Below are positions 56,044 through 64,000 of a stretch of 64,000 nucleotides of DNA, in pieces; position 1 is the first letter of the stretch, and every line of letters starts with the position of its first letter. The notes below the pieces were generated by a model that was not told the origin of the DNA, did not search any database, and worked only from the letters and a program-made list of their open reading frames with translations. The position numbers and the translations under genes are program-made. The DNA lies in assembly GCA_018333865.1 (NCBI GenBank), contig JAGXSE010000057.1, positions 41,792-105,791 on the forward strand, given 5' to 3'. The DNA is from Syntrophomonadaceae bacterium (GTDB taxonomy: Bacteria > Bacillota > PH28-bin88).

Positions 56044-56620
56044 ATGCGCTATATCAAAAATACTTAAACCCCCTTATACCGCCCTGTTCCCGGTTCCAAC
56101 CGTACTGGTTAGCTGCGGTTCGGTTGAATTTGCGCCCAACATTATCACAATTGCCTGGACTGGCACAATGTGCTCTGAACCTCCAATGGTATATGTGAGT
56201 ATCCGGCCGGGAAGGCATTCTTTTGGCATTATTGCATCCACAGGAGATTTCGTCATCAATATCCCTTCGGCAAATTTGGCTAAAGCGGTAGACCTGTGCG
56301 GAACAGTGTCAGGTAAAGATGTTAATAAGTTTCTTGAATGCGGACTTACGCCTGTGCCGGCTTCTGCAGTAAAAGCGCCCCTAATAAAAGAGTGCCCGGT
56401 AAATATTGAATGCGCCGTTAAAGAAATTTTGCCTCTTGGCACCCACCATGCCTTTATCGCTGAGGTGGCTGCCGTAAATATTGATACGGCAGTGCTAGAT
56501 GATAAAGGCCGGATTGATATTGAACGATTACAGCCTTACGCCTACTGCTTGCATGAATACCGGCAGGTTTCTTCCCTATTAGGAGTCCATGGGTTTTCGC
56601 AAAAAAACAAAGGCAAATAG
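56044..56620 (+). pseudogene. Flavin reductase family protein, frameshifted at the N-terminus
   Basis: An open frame from 56168 to 56620 (150 aa) matches the FMN-binding flavin reductase-like family (CSEPPMVYVSIRPGRHSFGI, FVINIPSANLAKAVDLCGT). Its missing N-terminus is encoded upstream in the same frame (PPYTALFPVPTVLVSCGSVE) without a start codon. An ATG at 56044 after GAGGAG begins MRYIK, but a run of five A residues (56056-56060) puts it out of frame; four A residues would give one continuous protein of about 191 residues. This is either a real mutation or a sequencing error in the homopolymer. A strong terminator follows the gene. The family includes flavoredoxin-like electron carriers. 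Confidence 0.75.
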
Positions 56621-56744
56621 AGAAAAGGTAATAAATACATTAACGTTGCGCTACTGGCTTTTTGGATAGCGAAAAAGATGCTGCTTAGACAACTCTAGTA
56701 TGTCAAAGAAAACAGGTCTGAGAAAAGATAAGCGACTATCAGGA

Positions 56745-56778
56745 AAAAAGGATTATGGCCAAAAGCCTAATCCTTTTT
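56745..56778 (+). terminator. Rho-independent terminator after the flavin reductase gene
   Basis: AAAAAGGATTA pairs with TAATCCTTTTT around a GGC-caaaa-GCC tip, a near-perfect stem with U-runs on both strands. Confidence 0.85.
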
Positions 56779-56780
56779 GA

Positions 56781-56805
56781 TATAATATGACCAAAATAGT
56801 GGTCA
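56781..56805 (+). promoter_or_regulatory. -10 box with operator-like palindrome before the M20 peptidase gene
   Basis: TATAAT at 56781-56786 is followed immediately by TGACCA-N6-TGGTCA (56788-56805). The palindrome would cover the transcription start and so suits a repressor. The -35 region would overlap the preceding terminator and is not consensus. Confidence 0.5.
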
Positions 56806-56838
56806 ATCCTCAGTTGGTGGCAAAGGAGACGCAAAGCA

Positions 56839-57954
56839 TTGAAACAAAAAAATATAGAGCTGGCAAAACAACTACGGCATGAATTACATCGCTGTCCTGA
56901 AATCTCTAACCATGAAGTTCGGACTAAACAACATTTAATCGATTTCCTAAAACAATATACAAGTCTAGAAATTGTGGACAGGGGCCTTTGGTTTTATGCC
57001 GCCTACCATGCCGGTAATGAAAAAAAGAACATTGCATTCCGGGCAGATTTTGACGCAGTTCCAATGGAAGAAGATCTTGCTTTGCCACATGGATCCAAAA
57101 ACCCCGGTATCTCGCACAAATGCGGCCATGATGGACATTCTGCATCTCTGGCAGGGTTTGCTCTTGAAATTGATCAAGATGGTGCAGATAAAAACATATT
57201 TTTTCTTTTTCAACATGCAGAGGAGACCGGAGATGGCGCGGCCCAGTGTGTGGCCTTTATTAAGGAACATAATATCGAAGAGATATTTGCTTATCACAAT
57301 ATGAGCGGTATGGCATTAAATTCTGTCAATGTAATAGATGGAACGGTTAATTTCGCCTCCAGAGGAATGGCAATACATATGGAAGGGACTCCTACCCATG
57401 CCAGTCAGCCTGAGCTTGGCAGAAATCCTGCTTTTGCAATTGCCAGGATTATTAACACAATTCCGGAACTTACATGCCAGGAGAACAATAAAGGAATTGT
57501 GTTGTGTACAGTCATCCAAGTTGATATTGGGGAAAGGGCTTTTGGCATAGCCGCCAGTAAAGGGGACTTGCTCCTAACTATCCGTGCTCAGTTTGAAGAG
57601 GAGTTGGATGAACTCCAGCAACAGCTTGAAAATCTTTCGTTGGAGCAAGGAGAAGCATATGGCCTCCAGGTATCCTTTTCATACCATGATGTTTTCCCGG
57701 TAACATCAAACCACAGGGAAAGCTGCGACAAAATCCGGCGAGTTTGCAAGGAAAGAGGCATAGACTTGAACGAAATGCTAATAGGGTTCAGGACATCCGA
57801 GGACTTTGGCCATTACCTGAAGGAGACAAAAGGTGCAATATGTTACATCGGAAATGGAGTGGATTACCCCCATATCCATACCAGCGGCTATGATTTCAAC
57901 GATGAGATTATAAAAACAGCTGTGGAAATATTTAAGGGCCTGGCCAAACTGTAA
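56839..57954 (+). CDS. M20 family metallopeptidase / amidohydrolase
   Basis: This 371-residue zinc-type hydrolase is of the M20D group (N-acyl-amino-acid or aminobenzoyl-glutamate hydrolase-like). The catalytic domain has LRHELHRCPEISNHE at the N-terminus, metal-site KCGHDGHSASLAG, FQHAEETGDGAAQC and a late HIHTSGYDF histidine; the inserted dimerisation domain (about residues 175-285) contains THASQPELGRNPAFAIARI. TTG at 56839 follows AAAGGAG. Substrate unknown. On the plus strand, alone, with a possible operator upstream. Its lower GC than neighbours suggests separate acquisition. Confidence 0.9.
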   Translation: MKQKNIELAKQLRHELHRCPEISNHEVRTKQHLIDFLKQYTSLEIVDRGLWFYAAYHAGNEKKNIAFRADFDAVPMEEDLALPHGSKNPGISHKCGHDGHSASLAGFALEIDQDGADKNIFFLFQHAEETGDGAAQCVAFIKEHNIEEIFAYHNMSGMALNSVNVIDGTVNFASRGMAIHMEGTPTHASQPELGRNPAFAIARIINTIPELTCQENNKGIVLCTVIQVDIGERAFGIAASKGDLLLTIRAQFEEELDELQQQLENLSLEQGEAYGLQVSFSYHDVFPVTSNHRESCDKIRRVCKERGIDLNEMLIGFRTSEDFGHYLKETKGAICYIGNGVDYPHIHTSGYDFNDEIIKTAVEIFKGLAKL

Positions 57955-58010
57955 TATAAAGGAAGAGCAGGCTTTTTTACCTGCAACTATCAAAATAATC
58001 CGGCTTCCGC

Positions 58011-58148
58011 TCAATCGTCATAATGACCTTTGCATGAAAGTATTTCCGTAACACCGTCCTTCAGTCGATATACAAGCCGATTCATTCCATCAATTCGTCT
58101 ACTCCAAAAACCGCTTAATTCACCTTTCAGTGGTTCATGATTACCTAG
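58011..58148 (-). pseudogene. YoeB/Txe-type toxin, C-terminal remnant
   Basis: The minus strand encodes 45 residues ending in a stop that match the C-terminal half of YoeB-family ribosome-dependent mRNA interferases: GNHEPLKGELSGFWSRRI, then MNRLVYRL and LSCKGHYDD with the final His/Tyr active-site region. There is no start codon or N-terminal half upstream; the sequence changes abruptly near 58150. It is therefore a truncated relic, and no YefM-type antitoxin is seen beside it. Confidence 0.8.
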
Positions 58149-58180
58149 TAACACAAATTAATGCATGTGCACATTCAAAT

Positions 58181-58261
58181 TCACAAAATTTTTAGTGGTT
58201 TTAAAATTTGCCCAAGCAAAAGGCCGCCCAGGGCGGCAAATAATATTAATAACGGCTGCAT
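58181..58261 (-). CDS. Possible 26-aa hydrophobic peptide downstream of the YbaK gene
   Basis: ATG at 58261 lies four bases after the stop of the YbaK-type gene and opens a 26-codon frame, MQPLLILFAALGGLLLGQIL followed by KPLKIL, one predicted membrane helix with a basic end. No Shine-Dalgarno is visible, so it would depend on coupling. It may also be a truncated end of a larger membrane protein gene. Confidence 0.35.
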   Translation of the reverse strand: MQPLLILFAALGGLLLGQILKPLKIL

Positions 58262-58265
58262 TTTT

Positions 58266-58766
58266 TCAGCTGTCTTCACTGTCGTCTCCGTTTGCATCCC
58301 ATCCCCTGCAGACATTGACCCATTTTCTGTTTCCAGAATACTCGTCAAGCTCCGCGCATGTCAGTTCAATGGCGGAATTGTCGCCGCCGCAGGCGGGAAA
58401 AACAGTGGTGAATCTTTGCAGCGAAACATCAAGAAATACCGGGATGGAGTCTTTCAGCCCGAACGGACAGACCCCGCCAACCGCGTGCCCCGTATATTCA
58501 AGGGTTTCTTCAGGTGTCAGCATTTTTGCTTTAAACCCGAATTCCGCCTTGAACCTGCTGTTGTCCGTCTTTGCGTCTCCTGCGGTGACAACAAGCATGG
58601 CGCCACCTTCTTTGGTCCCGAAGGCCAGGGTCTTGGCGATTCTGGCGGGTTTAACCCCGAGAGCCCGCGCCGCCAGTTCCACCGTGGCGCTGGACACGGG
58701 AAACTCCATAATGTCCCTGTCCCTGCCCCATTTTTTCAGATATTCATGAACCTTATCAAAAGACAT
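58266..58766 (-). CDS. YbaK/EbsC-type aminoacyl-tRNA deacylase domain protein
   Basis: This 166-residue free-standing editing domain of the YbaK/ProX superfamily hydrolyses mischarged aminoacyl-tRNAs such as Cys- or Ala-tRNA(Pro). It shows the family core: ATVELAARALGVKPARIAKT, VVTAGDAKTDNSRFKAEFG, the conserved HAVGGVCPFGL loop and IPVFLDVSL. ATG at 58766 follows AGAGGAT; an extension to 58811 lacks family similarity. It is cytoplasmic. It neighbours a toxin remnant and a thiolase gene in the accessory patch. Exact tRNA specificity is unknown. Confidence 0.92.
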   Translation of the reverse strand: MSFDKVHEYLKKWGRDRDIMEFPVSSATVELAARALGVKPARIAKTLAFGTKEGGAMLVVTAGDAKTDNSRFKAEFGFKAKMLTPEETLEYTGHAVGGVCPFGLKDSIPVFLDVSLQRFTTVFPACGGDNSAIELTCAELDEYSGNRKWVNVCRGWDANGDDSEDS

Positions 58767-58964
58767 GGCAATATCCTCTAAAAGAAAAGTTTTCGGCTCT
58801 TTCACCGGCAAGCGGCTACGCGATATATTCCTCCTGGTCCGCTACGGACCGGCTATACCAGCTGCAGCTCAAGCTGTTGCCAGTCCCTGAACGTCACCAC
58901 ATAAAGTGTTTTTCCAGGTGAAGGGTCCAAAGCGATGGTTCTGTTGGCACCCATTTGGTACCTT
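58767..58964. other. Gene-free stretch between YbaK and thiolase genes
   Basis: About 200 bp with stop codons in all frames and no clear RNA or repeat. A GGTCCGCTACGGACC-type palindrome (58836-58852 region) is the only notable feature. Confidence 0.45.
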
Positions 58965-60140
58965 TTAGCGTTCTACGACGATGGACATGCCCATGCCGCC
59001 GCCGATACAAAGGGTGGCCAGACCTCGCTTGACATCCCGCCGTTTCATTTCGTACAGGAGGGTAGTAAGGATGCGGGCGCCGGTGCATCCTACCGGATGG
59101 CCCAGGCCCACTCCGCTGCCATTGACATTGACAATATCTCTATTCAGGCCCAGGAGCTTTTCGCAGGCCAAATACTGGGCCGCAAAGGCCTCGTTCACCT
59201 CAATCAGGCCGATATCTGCCAAGGTCAGGCCGGCTTTCTGCAAGGCTTTTTGCGTGGCAGGCACTGGCCCGTAACCCATCAGTTCCGGTTCAACGCCGGC
59301 TGCAGCATAAGAAACCACCCTTGCCATCGGTGTCAGGCCTAAAGCCACAGCCTTTTCAGCAGACATTAACACCAAGGCCGCGGCGCCGTCATTGATGCTG
59401 GAGGAGTTTCCAGCTGTAACTGTTCCTCCCGGGCGGAATGCGGGGGTCAGTTTGGCAAGTTTTTCGAAGCTAATATCTTTCCGGGGATGTTCGTCCTGCT
59501 CCACCAAAACAGGAGAGCCCTTGCGCTGGGGCACAGCCACCGGCACCACTTCTTCGGAAAAACGGCCCGTTTCCCATGCCAAAACAGCTTTCTGGTGACT
59601 GCTCTCAGCAATCTCATCCTGCTCCTCCCGGGTAATGGCATACTTATCAGCCAATCTTTCGGCGGTTTCTCCCATCATTACCTTCAGATCAGGATCTGTA
59701 AGAAGTTCCCACATAGCATCAGTCATCTGGCCGTGCATCAGTCTTTTCCCCCAGCGGGCGTCTTTTAAGACGTAGGGAGCAGAGCTCATGCTCTCAGTGC
59801 CGCCGGCAATCACCACCTGGGCATCGCCGGCAGCAATCGCCTGGCAGGCCGACACCACTGCCTGCAAGCCGGAGGCACACTGGCGCTGCACCGTATAGGC
59901 AGTAGTTTTATTAGGAAAACCTGCCCTTAAGGCAGCAACCCTGGCCGTATTGGGCTCATCGGTCCGTTGGATGGCATTACCTAATATTACTTCTTCCACT
60001 AGTTCAGGGTTAATTCCCGCCCGCTTGACAACCTCCTGCAACACAACGGAAGCCAGCTGATTGGCCTGCAGGTCTTTCAAAGCCCCGCCAAACTCGCCGA
60101 TCGGGGTTCTGGCTGCCGCAACAATTACCGTCTTTGACAT
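58965..60140 (-). CDS. Acetyl-CoA acetyltransferase (thiolase)
   Basis: This 391-residue thiolase condenses or cleaves acetyl-CoA/acetoacetyl-CoA. The acylated cysteine is in VQRQCASGLQAVVSACQ (near residue 88). The NEAFAAQYL motif, the catalytic histidine NGSGVGLGHPVGCTGAR and the final CIGGGMGMS cysteine are all present. Length and the start KTVIVAAARTPIGEFGGAL match the biosynthetic/degradative AtoB group. GGAGAGGGGA precedes the ATG. No other fatty-acid or butyrate genes are adjacent; comEA follows after 21 bp. Pathway role is not clear from context. Confidence 0.95.
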   Translation of the reverse strand: MSKTVIVAAARTPIGEFGGALKDLQANQLASVVLQEVVKRAGINPELVEEVILGNAIQRTDEPNTARVAALRAGFPNKTTAYTVQRQCASGLQAVVSACQAIAAGDAQVVIAGGTESMSSAPYVLKDARWGKRLMHGQMTDAMWELLTDPDLKVMMGETAERLADKYAITREEQDEIAESSHQKAVLAWETGRFSEEVVPVAVPQRKGSPVLVEQDEHPRKDISFEKLAKLTPAFRPGGTVTAGNSSSINDGAAALVLMSAEKAVALGLTPMARVVSYAAAGVEPELMGYGPVPATQKALQKAGLTLADIGLIEVNEAFAAQYLACEKLLGLNRDIVNVNGSGVGLGHPVGCTGARILTTLLYEMKRRDVKRGLATLCIGGGMGMSIVVER

Positions 60141-60161
60141 TTTTCCCCTCTCCTTGTCTTT

Positions 60162-60761
60162 CTAATAAACTGAGATTAAATCCTTGAGTTGATTATACTT
60201 GGCTTCCCCGATGCCGGAGACATTGGTCAAATCCTTAATATCCCGGAAGGGGCCCTTGTTATTCCTGTAATCAATAATGCGCTGAGCCAGGGCAGGCCCG
60301 ATCCCAGGCAAGCTATCCAGTTGCTCCAGAGTAGCAGAATTAATATTGATCAAGCCTGGCTGAGAGGCGGCTGGCACTCCGCCGGCTGGCGCTCCGCCGA
60401 CAAGGGGCTCTCCTTTCTTTGGCACGGTAATCTTTTGGCCGTCAATAAGGGGGGCGGCCAGATTAAGGGCCTGGATATCTGCCTCCTCCGTGGGTTTAGC
60501 CTTTTCCACCCCGTCGATTACCCGGGAGCCCTTGGGTACCCGGTACACCCCGGGAAACTGCACTGCCCCGGAAAGATGAACCGCCAGCTCCTGTTGAACC
60601 GGGGTTTGCTCCCGCACCGGCGAATCGTTTGCCCCGGCTGCAATCACTTGCGGCGGGGCCGGCTGCATCGTCCACCGGGCATATTTGATACCGGCACCAA
60701 ATAACAGCGCCGCCGCCAGCACCAAAAGCAGTGCCTGAGCCCGCCGATCTACTTGAATCAA
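60162..60761 (-). CDS. comEA: Competence protein ComEA
   Basis: This 199-residue membrane-anchored DNA receptor serves transformation. An N-terminal helix (about residues 9-25) is followed by a linker and an SLBB domain (about 60-115, VHLSGAVQFPGVYRVPKGSR). A double helix-hairpin-helix DNA-binding domain closes it (about 133-198, ININSATLEQLDSLPGIGPA and DLTNVSGIGEAKYNQL). The layout is standard for Gram-positive ComEA. It lies between leuS and a thiolase gene, while its usual partner comEC is 4.4 kb away. Confidence 0.95.
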   Translation of the reverse strand: MIQVDRRAQALLLVLAAALLFGAGIKYARWTMQPAPPQVIAAGANDSPVREQTPVQQELAVHLSGAVQFPGVYRVPKGSRVIDGVEKAKPTEEADIQALNLAAPLIDGQKITVPKKGEPLVGGAPAGGVPAASQPGLININSATLEQLDSLPGIGPALAQRIIDYRNNKGPFRDIKDLTNVSGIGEAKYNQLKDLISVY

Positions 60762-60841
60762 TTACAGCCCCCCTTTCCTAAAGGATTCTATACTACATGT
60801 TAGCCTTTTCTCCTTCAGATCATTGTAGTAGCTGTAAACCA

Positions 60842-63325
60842 CTACTTGACTACAATATTTAGAAGTTTATCCGGAACAGGGATCGCTTTAAGAACCTCTT
60901 TGCCGGCCAAGAGCCCAGTCACTCGATCCATGGACAAAACAGCTTGTTCCATTTCCCTGGCAGAAAGGTTGGCCGGTACCTGCACCCGGTCCCTGACCTT
61001 CCCGTTAATCTGAACAACTATGGTTACTTGATCCTGAACCAATGCTGCCGGATCATACTTTGGCCAGGGCCGAAGGTGAATGCTGCCGCTGCCGCCCAGG
61101 GCCTGCCACATTTCCTCGGTAATGTGGGGCGCAAAAGGAGCCAGCACATGAGACAAAAACCACAGGCCTTCCTTTACCAGGGGCAGACACTGCTGTTTTT
61201 TAGGCACTTGGTCCTTGTAGTAATATAAAGCATTGACCATCTCCATGATGGCACTGATGCCTGTATTAAAATTAAACCGCTGGGTAATGTCATCGGTAAT
61301 TTTTTTAACGCCGGCATGGAGGGCGCGGCGCAGGTCTTTGGCCTCTGCATCCAGCGCTTCACCCTGGTAAAGCGAAACTCCCTTCAAATCGGGAAGGTAA
61401 TGATAGACCAGCCGCCAAACCCGGTTCAAAAAACGGAAAGACCCTTCTACCCCCTGGTCACTCCACTCTAAATCCCGTTCCGGGGGAGCGGCGAACAGGA
61501 TAAACAAGCGGGCTGTATCTGCGCCGAACTTAGCGATAATCTCCTCCGGACTCACGGTATTGCCTTTGGACTTGCTCATTTTTCCGCCGTCTTTTAAGAC
61601 CATGCCCTGGGTCAAAAGGTTCTGGAATGGTTCCTCGCAATCAAGCATCCCCAAGTCGTGTAATACCTTGACAAAGAAGCGGGAGTACATTAAATGGAGA
61701 ATAGCATGCTCTACTCCGCCGATATACTGGTCAACATTCATCCAGTAATTGGTCCCGGCCCGATCAAAGACTTCTGGCGCATCCGGGCTGCAATAGCGCA
61801 AAAAGTACCAGGAAGAATCCACAAAGGTATCCATGGTATCAGTTTCCCGCCTGGCTGGTTTCCCGCAGGCCGGACAGGCCGCATGCAGGAAATCGGGATT
61901 GGTGTTCAGCGGGGAATCCCCTGTCGGCTTAAATTCCACCTTCAGGGGAAGCTCTACCGGCAGGTCCTTTTCCGGGACCGGTACCATCCCGCAACCCTGG
62001 CAGTAAATAATGGGTATTGGTGCGCCCCAGTAGCGCTGGCGGGAAATCAGCCAATCCCGCAAGCGAAAATTGACCCTGCGCCGGCCAATCTGCTGCTGTT
62101 CCATATGGTCGGCAATCCGCTCTTTAGCCTCTTCGCTGGGAAGGCCGTTAAACTGGCCGGAATTAACCATAATCCCCTCTTCTTCATAAGCTTTTGTCAT
62201 GGTTTCCGGATCTAGCTCCTGGCCGAAGGGCTGAACAACTATCCTCACCGGCAAACTGTTTTTACGGGCAAAGTCCAGGTCCCGCTGGTCATGGGCCGGC
62301 ACTCCCATCACAGCCCCGGTGCCATAGTCCATTAATACGTAATTGGCTGTCCAAATCGGCACCTGTTCTCCATTCATCGGATTGATGGCAAAGGCCCCGG
62401 TGAAAACCCCTTCTTTCTCGGTTTCCGCCGAGGTGCGTTCCATTTCTTTCATCTGGCGAACCCGCTGTACAAACTCCCGTACCCTGGCCTCCTCTGGACT
62501 GTTGGAGGTTAATTTCTCGACCAGAGGATGCTCCGGTGCCAGCACCAGGTAGGTAGCCCCGAAAACTGTATCATGCCGGGTTGTGAACACGGGGATAGCC
62601 GATCCGGTATTTTCCACTGTAAAACTGAACTCGACGCCGGTGGAACGGCCGATCCAGTTCTGTTGCATGATCTTTACCTTTTCCGGCCACCCCGGCAATT
62701 TTTTCAGATCGTCCAGCAGCCGGTCAGCATAGGCCGTAATCTTGAAAAACCACTGCTCTAAGTCCTTTTTCTCCACAACTGTATCACAGCGTTCACAGGC
62801 GCCATCGATCACCTGTTCATTTGCCAGAACTGTGGCACAGGAAGAGCACCAGTTCACTGCAGCCTTTCTCTTATAAGCCAGGCCGTTTTTATAGAAAAGC
62901 AGAAACAGCCACTGGGTCCATTTATAGTAATCCGGATGACAGGTAGCAATTTCCCGATCCCAGTCATAACTGATGCCCATTGCCTTTAACTGGCGGCGCA
63001 TGTTATTGATATTGCTCCAGGTCCATTCGGAAGGGTGGACATTGCCATGCTTGATGGCTGCGTTTTCGGCCGGCAGACCAAAGGCATCCCACCCCATTGG
63101 ATGCAAGACGTTATATCCCTGCATGGTTTTAAACCTGGCTACTACATCGCCGATGGAGTAATTGCGCACATGACCCATATGCAGGTTGCCGGAGGGATAT
63201 GGGAACATCTCCAAGGCGTAGTATTTGGGCTTTTCTCCCAGTTCCGCAACTTTGTACAGGTTGTTTTTCTCCCACTCCTCCTGCCACTTCGCCTCTAGCT
63301 CGCGAAAATCGTAACGCTCTTTCAT
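60842..63325 (-). CDS. leuS: Leucyl-tRNA synthetase
   Basis: This 827-residue class I synthetase charges tRNA(Leu). It has the HIGH-type motif [13 protein letters not shown] near residue 45, the CP1 editing domain (about 220-420), the zinc-type LeuS cysteines in [14 protein letters not shown] and CERCD, and the KMSKS motif [10 protein letters not shown] near residue 575. An anticodon-binding domain and small C-terminal domain end it. ATG at 63325 follows AAGGAG; a longer frame would run into the T-box leader. Expression is controlled by that leader. Confidence 0.97.
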   Translation of the reverse strand: MKERYDFRELEAKWQEEWEKNNLYKVAELGEKPKYYALEMFPYPSGNLHMGHVRNYSIGDVVARFKTMQGYNVLHPMGWDAFGLPAENAAIKHGNVHPSEWTWSNINNMRRQLKAMGISYDWDREIATCHPDYYKWTQWLFLLFYKNGLAYKRKAAVNWCSSCATVLANEQVIDGACERCDTVVEKKDLEQWFFKITAYADRLLDDLKKLPGWPEKVKIMQQNWIGRSTGVEFSFTVENTGSAIPVFTTRHDTVFGATYLVLAPEHPLVEKLTSNSPEEARVREFVQRVRQMKEMERTSAETEKEGVFTGAFAINPMNGEQVPIWTANYVLMDYGTGAVMGVPAHDQRDLDFARKNSLPVRIVVQPFGQELDPETMTKAYEEEGIMVNSGQFNGLPSEEAKERIADHMEQQQIGRRRVNFRLRDWLISRQRYWGAPIPIIYCQGCGMVPVPEKDLPVELPLKVEFKPTGDSPLNTNPDFLHAACPACGKPARRETDTMDTFVDSSWYFLRYCSPDAPEVFDRAGTNYWMNVDQYIGGVEHAILHLMYSRFFVKVLHDLGMLDCEEPFQNLLTQGMVLKDGGKMSKSKGNTVSPEEIIAKFGADTARLFILFAAPPERDLEWSDQGVEGSFRFLNRVWRLVYHYLPDLKGVSLYQGEALDAEAKDLRRALHAGVKKITDDITQRFNFNTGISAIMEMVNALYYYKDQVPKKQQCLPLVKEGLWFLSHVLAPFAPHITEEMWQALGGSGSIHLRPWPKYDPAALVQDQVTIVVQINGKVRDRVQVPANLSAREMEQAVLSMDRVTGLLAGKEVLKAIPVPDKLLNIVVK

Positions 63326-63380
63326 TCTCTCTAACTCCTTAAAAACAAAATTGAAATAATTGCATGGTTTTCGGCTGTTA

Positions 63381-63640
63381 AAATAAAAAGCTCCCGCCCC
63401 ATGCTTGGGACGGGAAGCCTTATCTCCCGCGTTACCACCCAAATTGGTAATAATAAATAATTAGTACTACCCTCTCCAGGTTTATTAACGGCAACCAGCC
63501 GGCACAGGTTAAAAAATTCCCCTGTACAGCTCCCGGGTGAGTTCAGCGGACTGCCTGCTGTTTTGCACCCTTCAACAGCTCTCTTTAAAGCTGACCCGGC
63601 CTAATGCTCCCGCTCACTGCTTTTCTCTTTATAATTAATG
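63381..63640 (-). promoter_or_regulatory. T-box leader of leuS
   Basis: The minus strand contains the T-box core TGGGTGGTAACGCGGGAG (63424-63441) followed by a terminator hairpin GGCTTCCCGTCCC/GGGGCGGGAGC at 63420-63389 and a T-run. Stem I lies upstream toward 63640. A CTC at 63539-63541 in GAACTCACC is the probable specifier codon for leucine. Uncharged tRNA(Leu) should stabilise the antiterminator. Confidence 0.95.
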
Positions 63641-63647
63641 TTACTAA

Positions 63648-63676
63648 ATTATATGGCAAATATTGTTGAATGTCAA
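63648..63676 (-). promoter_or_regulatory. Promoter of the leuS T-box transcript
   Basis: Perfect TTGACA (63671-63676), 17-bp spacer and perfect TATAAT (63648-63653) on the minus strand, just upstream of stem I. Confidence 0.9.
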
Positions 63677-63912
63677 TGAAGCTGGCCGGGCTTCAGAGCT
63701 GACGCATGAAATTATCCAAAAATCTTGTGCACTCTTGAAATTGACTTTTTTGTAACTCTTGCCAAATGTTCCTTTGAAAACAAGCAGTCTACACGGATCG
63801 TTACCCCTTAAGTTATGAAGCTTTTGCTCGTTTTTATCAACTGGGCATCTTCAAATGAGCAAACGAGTAGTATTGCACAATGTTGCCGTTTGCCTGTATA
63901 GGTTTATTTTTT
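63677..63912. other. Gene-free stretch upstream of leuS
   Basis: No gene is seen. CTCGTTT (63827 region) and AAACGAG (63861 region) form a 7-bp inverted repeat with a loop of about 30 nt, without a clear T-run. Confidence 0.4.
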
Positions 63913-64000
63913 TTATGCAACCGACCGGTTTATTTTCCAGTTTTCTTCATACACCAATCGCAATTGGCCGGGAGAGGCTGTCAACTGGCGAAGTCGTTCT
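63913..64000 (-). CDS. C-terminal end of an unidentified gene, cut by the window edge
   Basis: From the window edge the minus strand reads 28 codons without a stop (ERLRQLTASPGQLRLVYEEN, then WKINRSVA) to TAA at 63913-63915. The composition is protein-like, but too little is present to name a family. Confidence 0.35.
   Translation of the reverse strand, partial: ERLRQLTASPGQLRLVYEENWKINRSVA

Noticed and set aside
63326..63442. N-terminal extension of leuS
   Set aside because: The in-frame codons translate the T-box antiterminator and terminator, not protein.

Overview
The window looks like the chromosome of an anaerobic, endospore-forming, low-GC-lineage (Firmicutes/Clostridia) bacterium of the Peptococcaceae kind (Desulfotomaculum, Pelotomaculum or Carboxydothermus relatives). 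This is inferred from SpoIIP, an HrcA/CIRCE-controlled dnaK operon, a T-box leader on leuS, an S-box (SAM-I) riboswitch on metY, many TTG and GTG starts with strong Shine-Dalgarno sites, and an archaeal-type (group III) chaperonin gene inside the dnaK operon. Nearly all genes are on the minus strand. No rRNA, tRNA, CRISPR array, intact insertion sequence or prophage was seen.

Positions 1-25400, read on the minus strand from right to left, form one long purine-utilisation and molybdenum-hydroxylase cluster. The order is a PLP-dependent enzyme, a fused FeS/Mo hydroxylase (XdhD type), PreT and PreA (dihydropyrimidine-dehydrogenase type), an SsnA aminohydrolase, a GntR/UTRA regulator and carbamate kinase. 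Next come FeS, Mo and FAD subunits of a xanthine dehydrogenase, a second molybdopterin subunit split into two genes (431 and 335 aa), an amidohydrolase and adenine deaminase. Last are two BMP-type nucleoside-binding proteins and the ATPase and permease of their ABC transporter. The inferred flow is uptake of nucleosides or bases, deamination, Mo-dependent hydroxylation, reduction and ring cleavage, with ATP recovered from carbamoyl phosphate. The ring-opening and carbamoyl-transfer enzymes are not in the window.

The cluster is rich in non-coding structure. A two-stem repeat occurs in two full copies, each just upstream of a purine gene, and two fragments lie elsewhere. A 43-bp tandem array faces a related inverted array. 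The leader of the binding-protein genes was duplicated, and one cluster gene probably starts with CTG.

Positions 25400-26200 hold a decayed AbrB/PIN toxin-antitoxin pair. Positions 26200-53000 are housekeeping genes: FloA and NfeD, rpsU, HIT, mtaB, rsmE, prmA, dnaJ-dnaK-grpE-chaperonin-hrcA, hemW, lepA, a glycosyltransferase, murJ, spoIIP, a holin-like membrane protein, rpsT (the only plus-strand housekeeping gene), holA, pdxA, thiL, thiD and metY.

Positions 53300-64000 contain comEC, comEA and leuS. A patch of accessory genes separates comEC from comEA: a frameshifted flavin reductase, an M20 peptidase, a YoeB toxin remnant, a YbaK-type deacylase and a thiolase. The last 90 bases carry the end of an unidentified gene.
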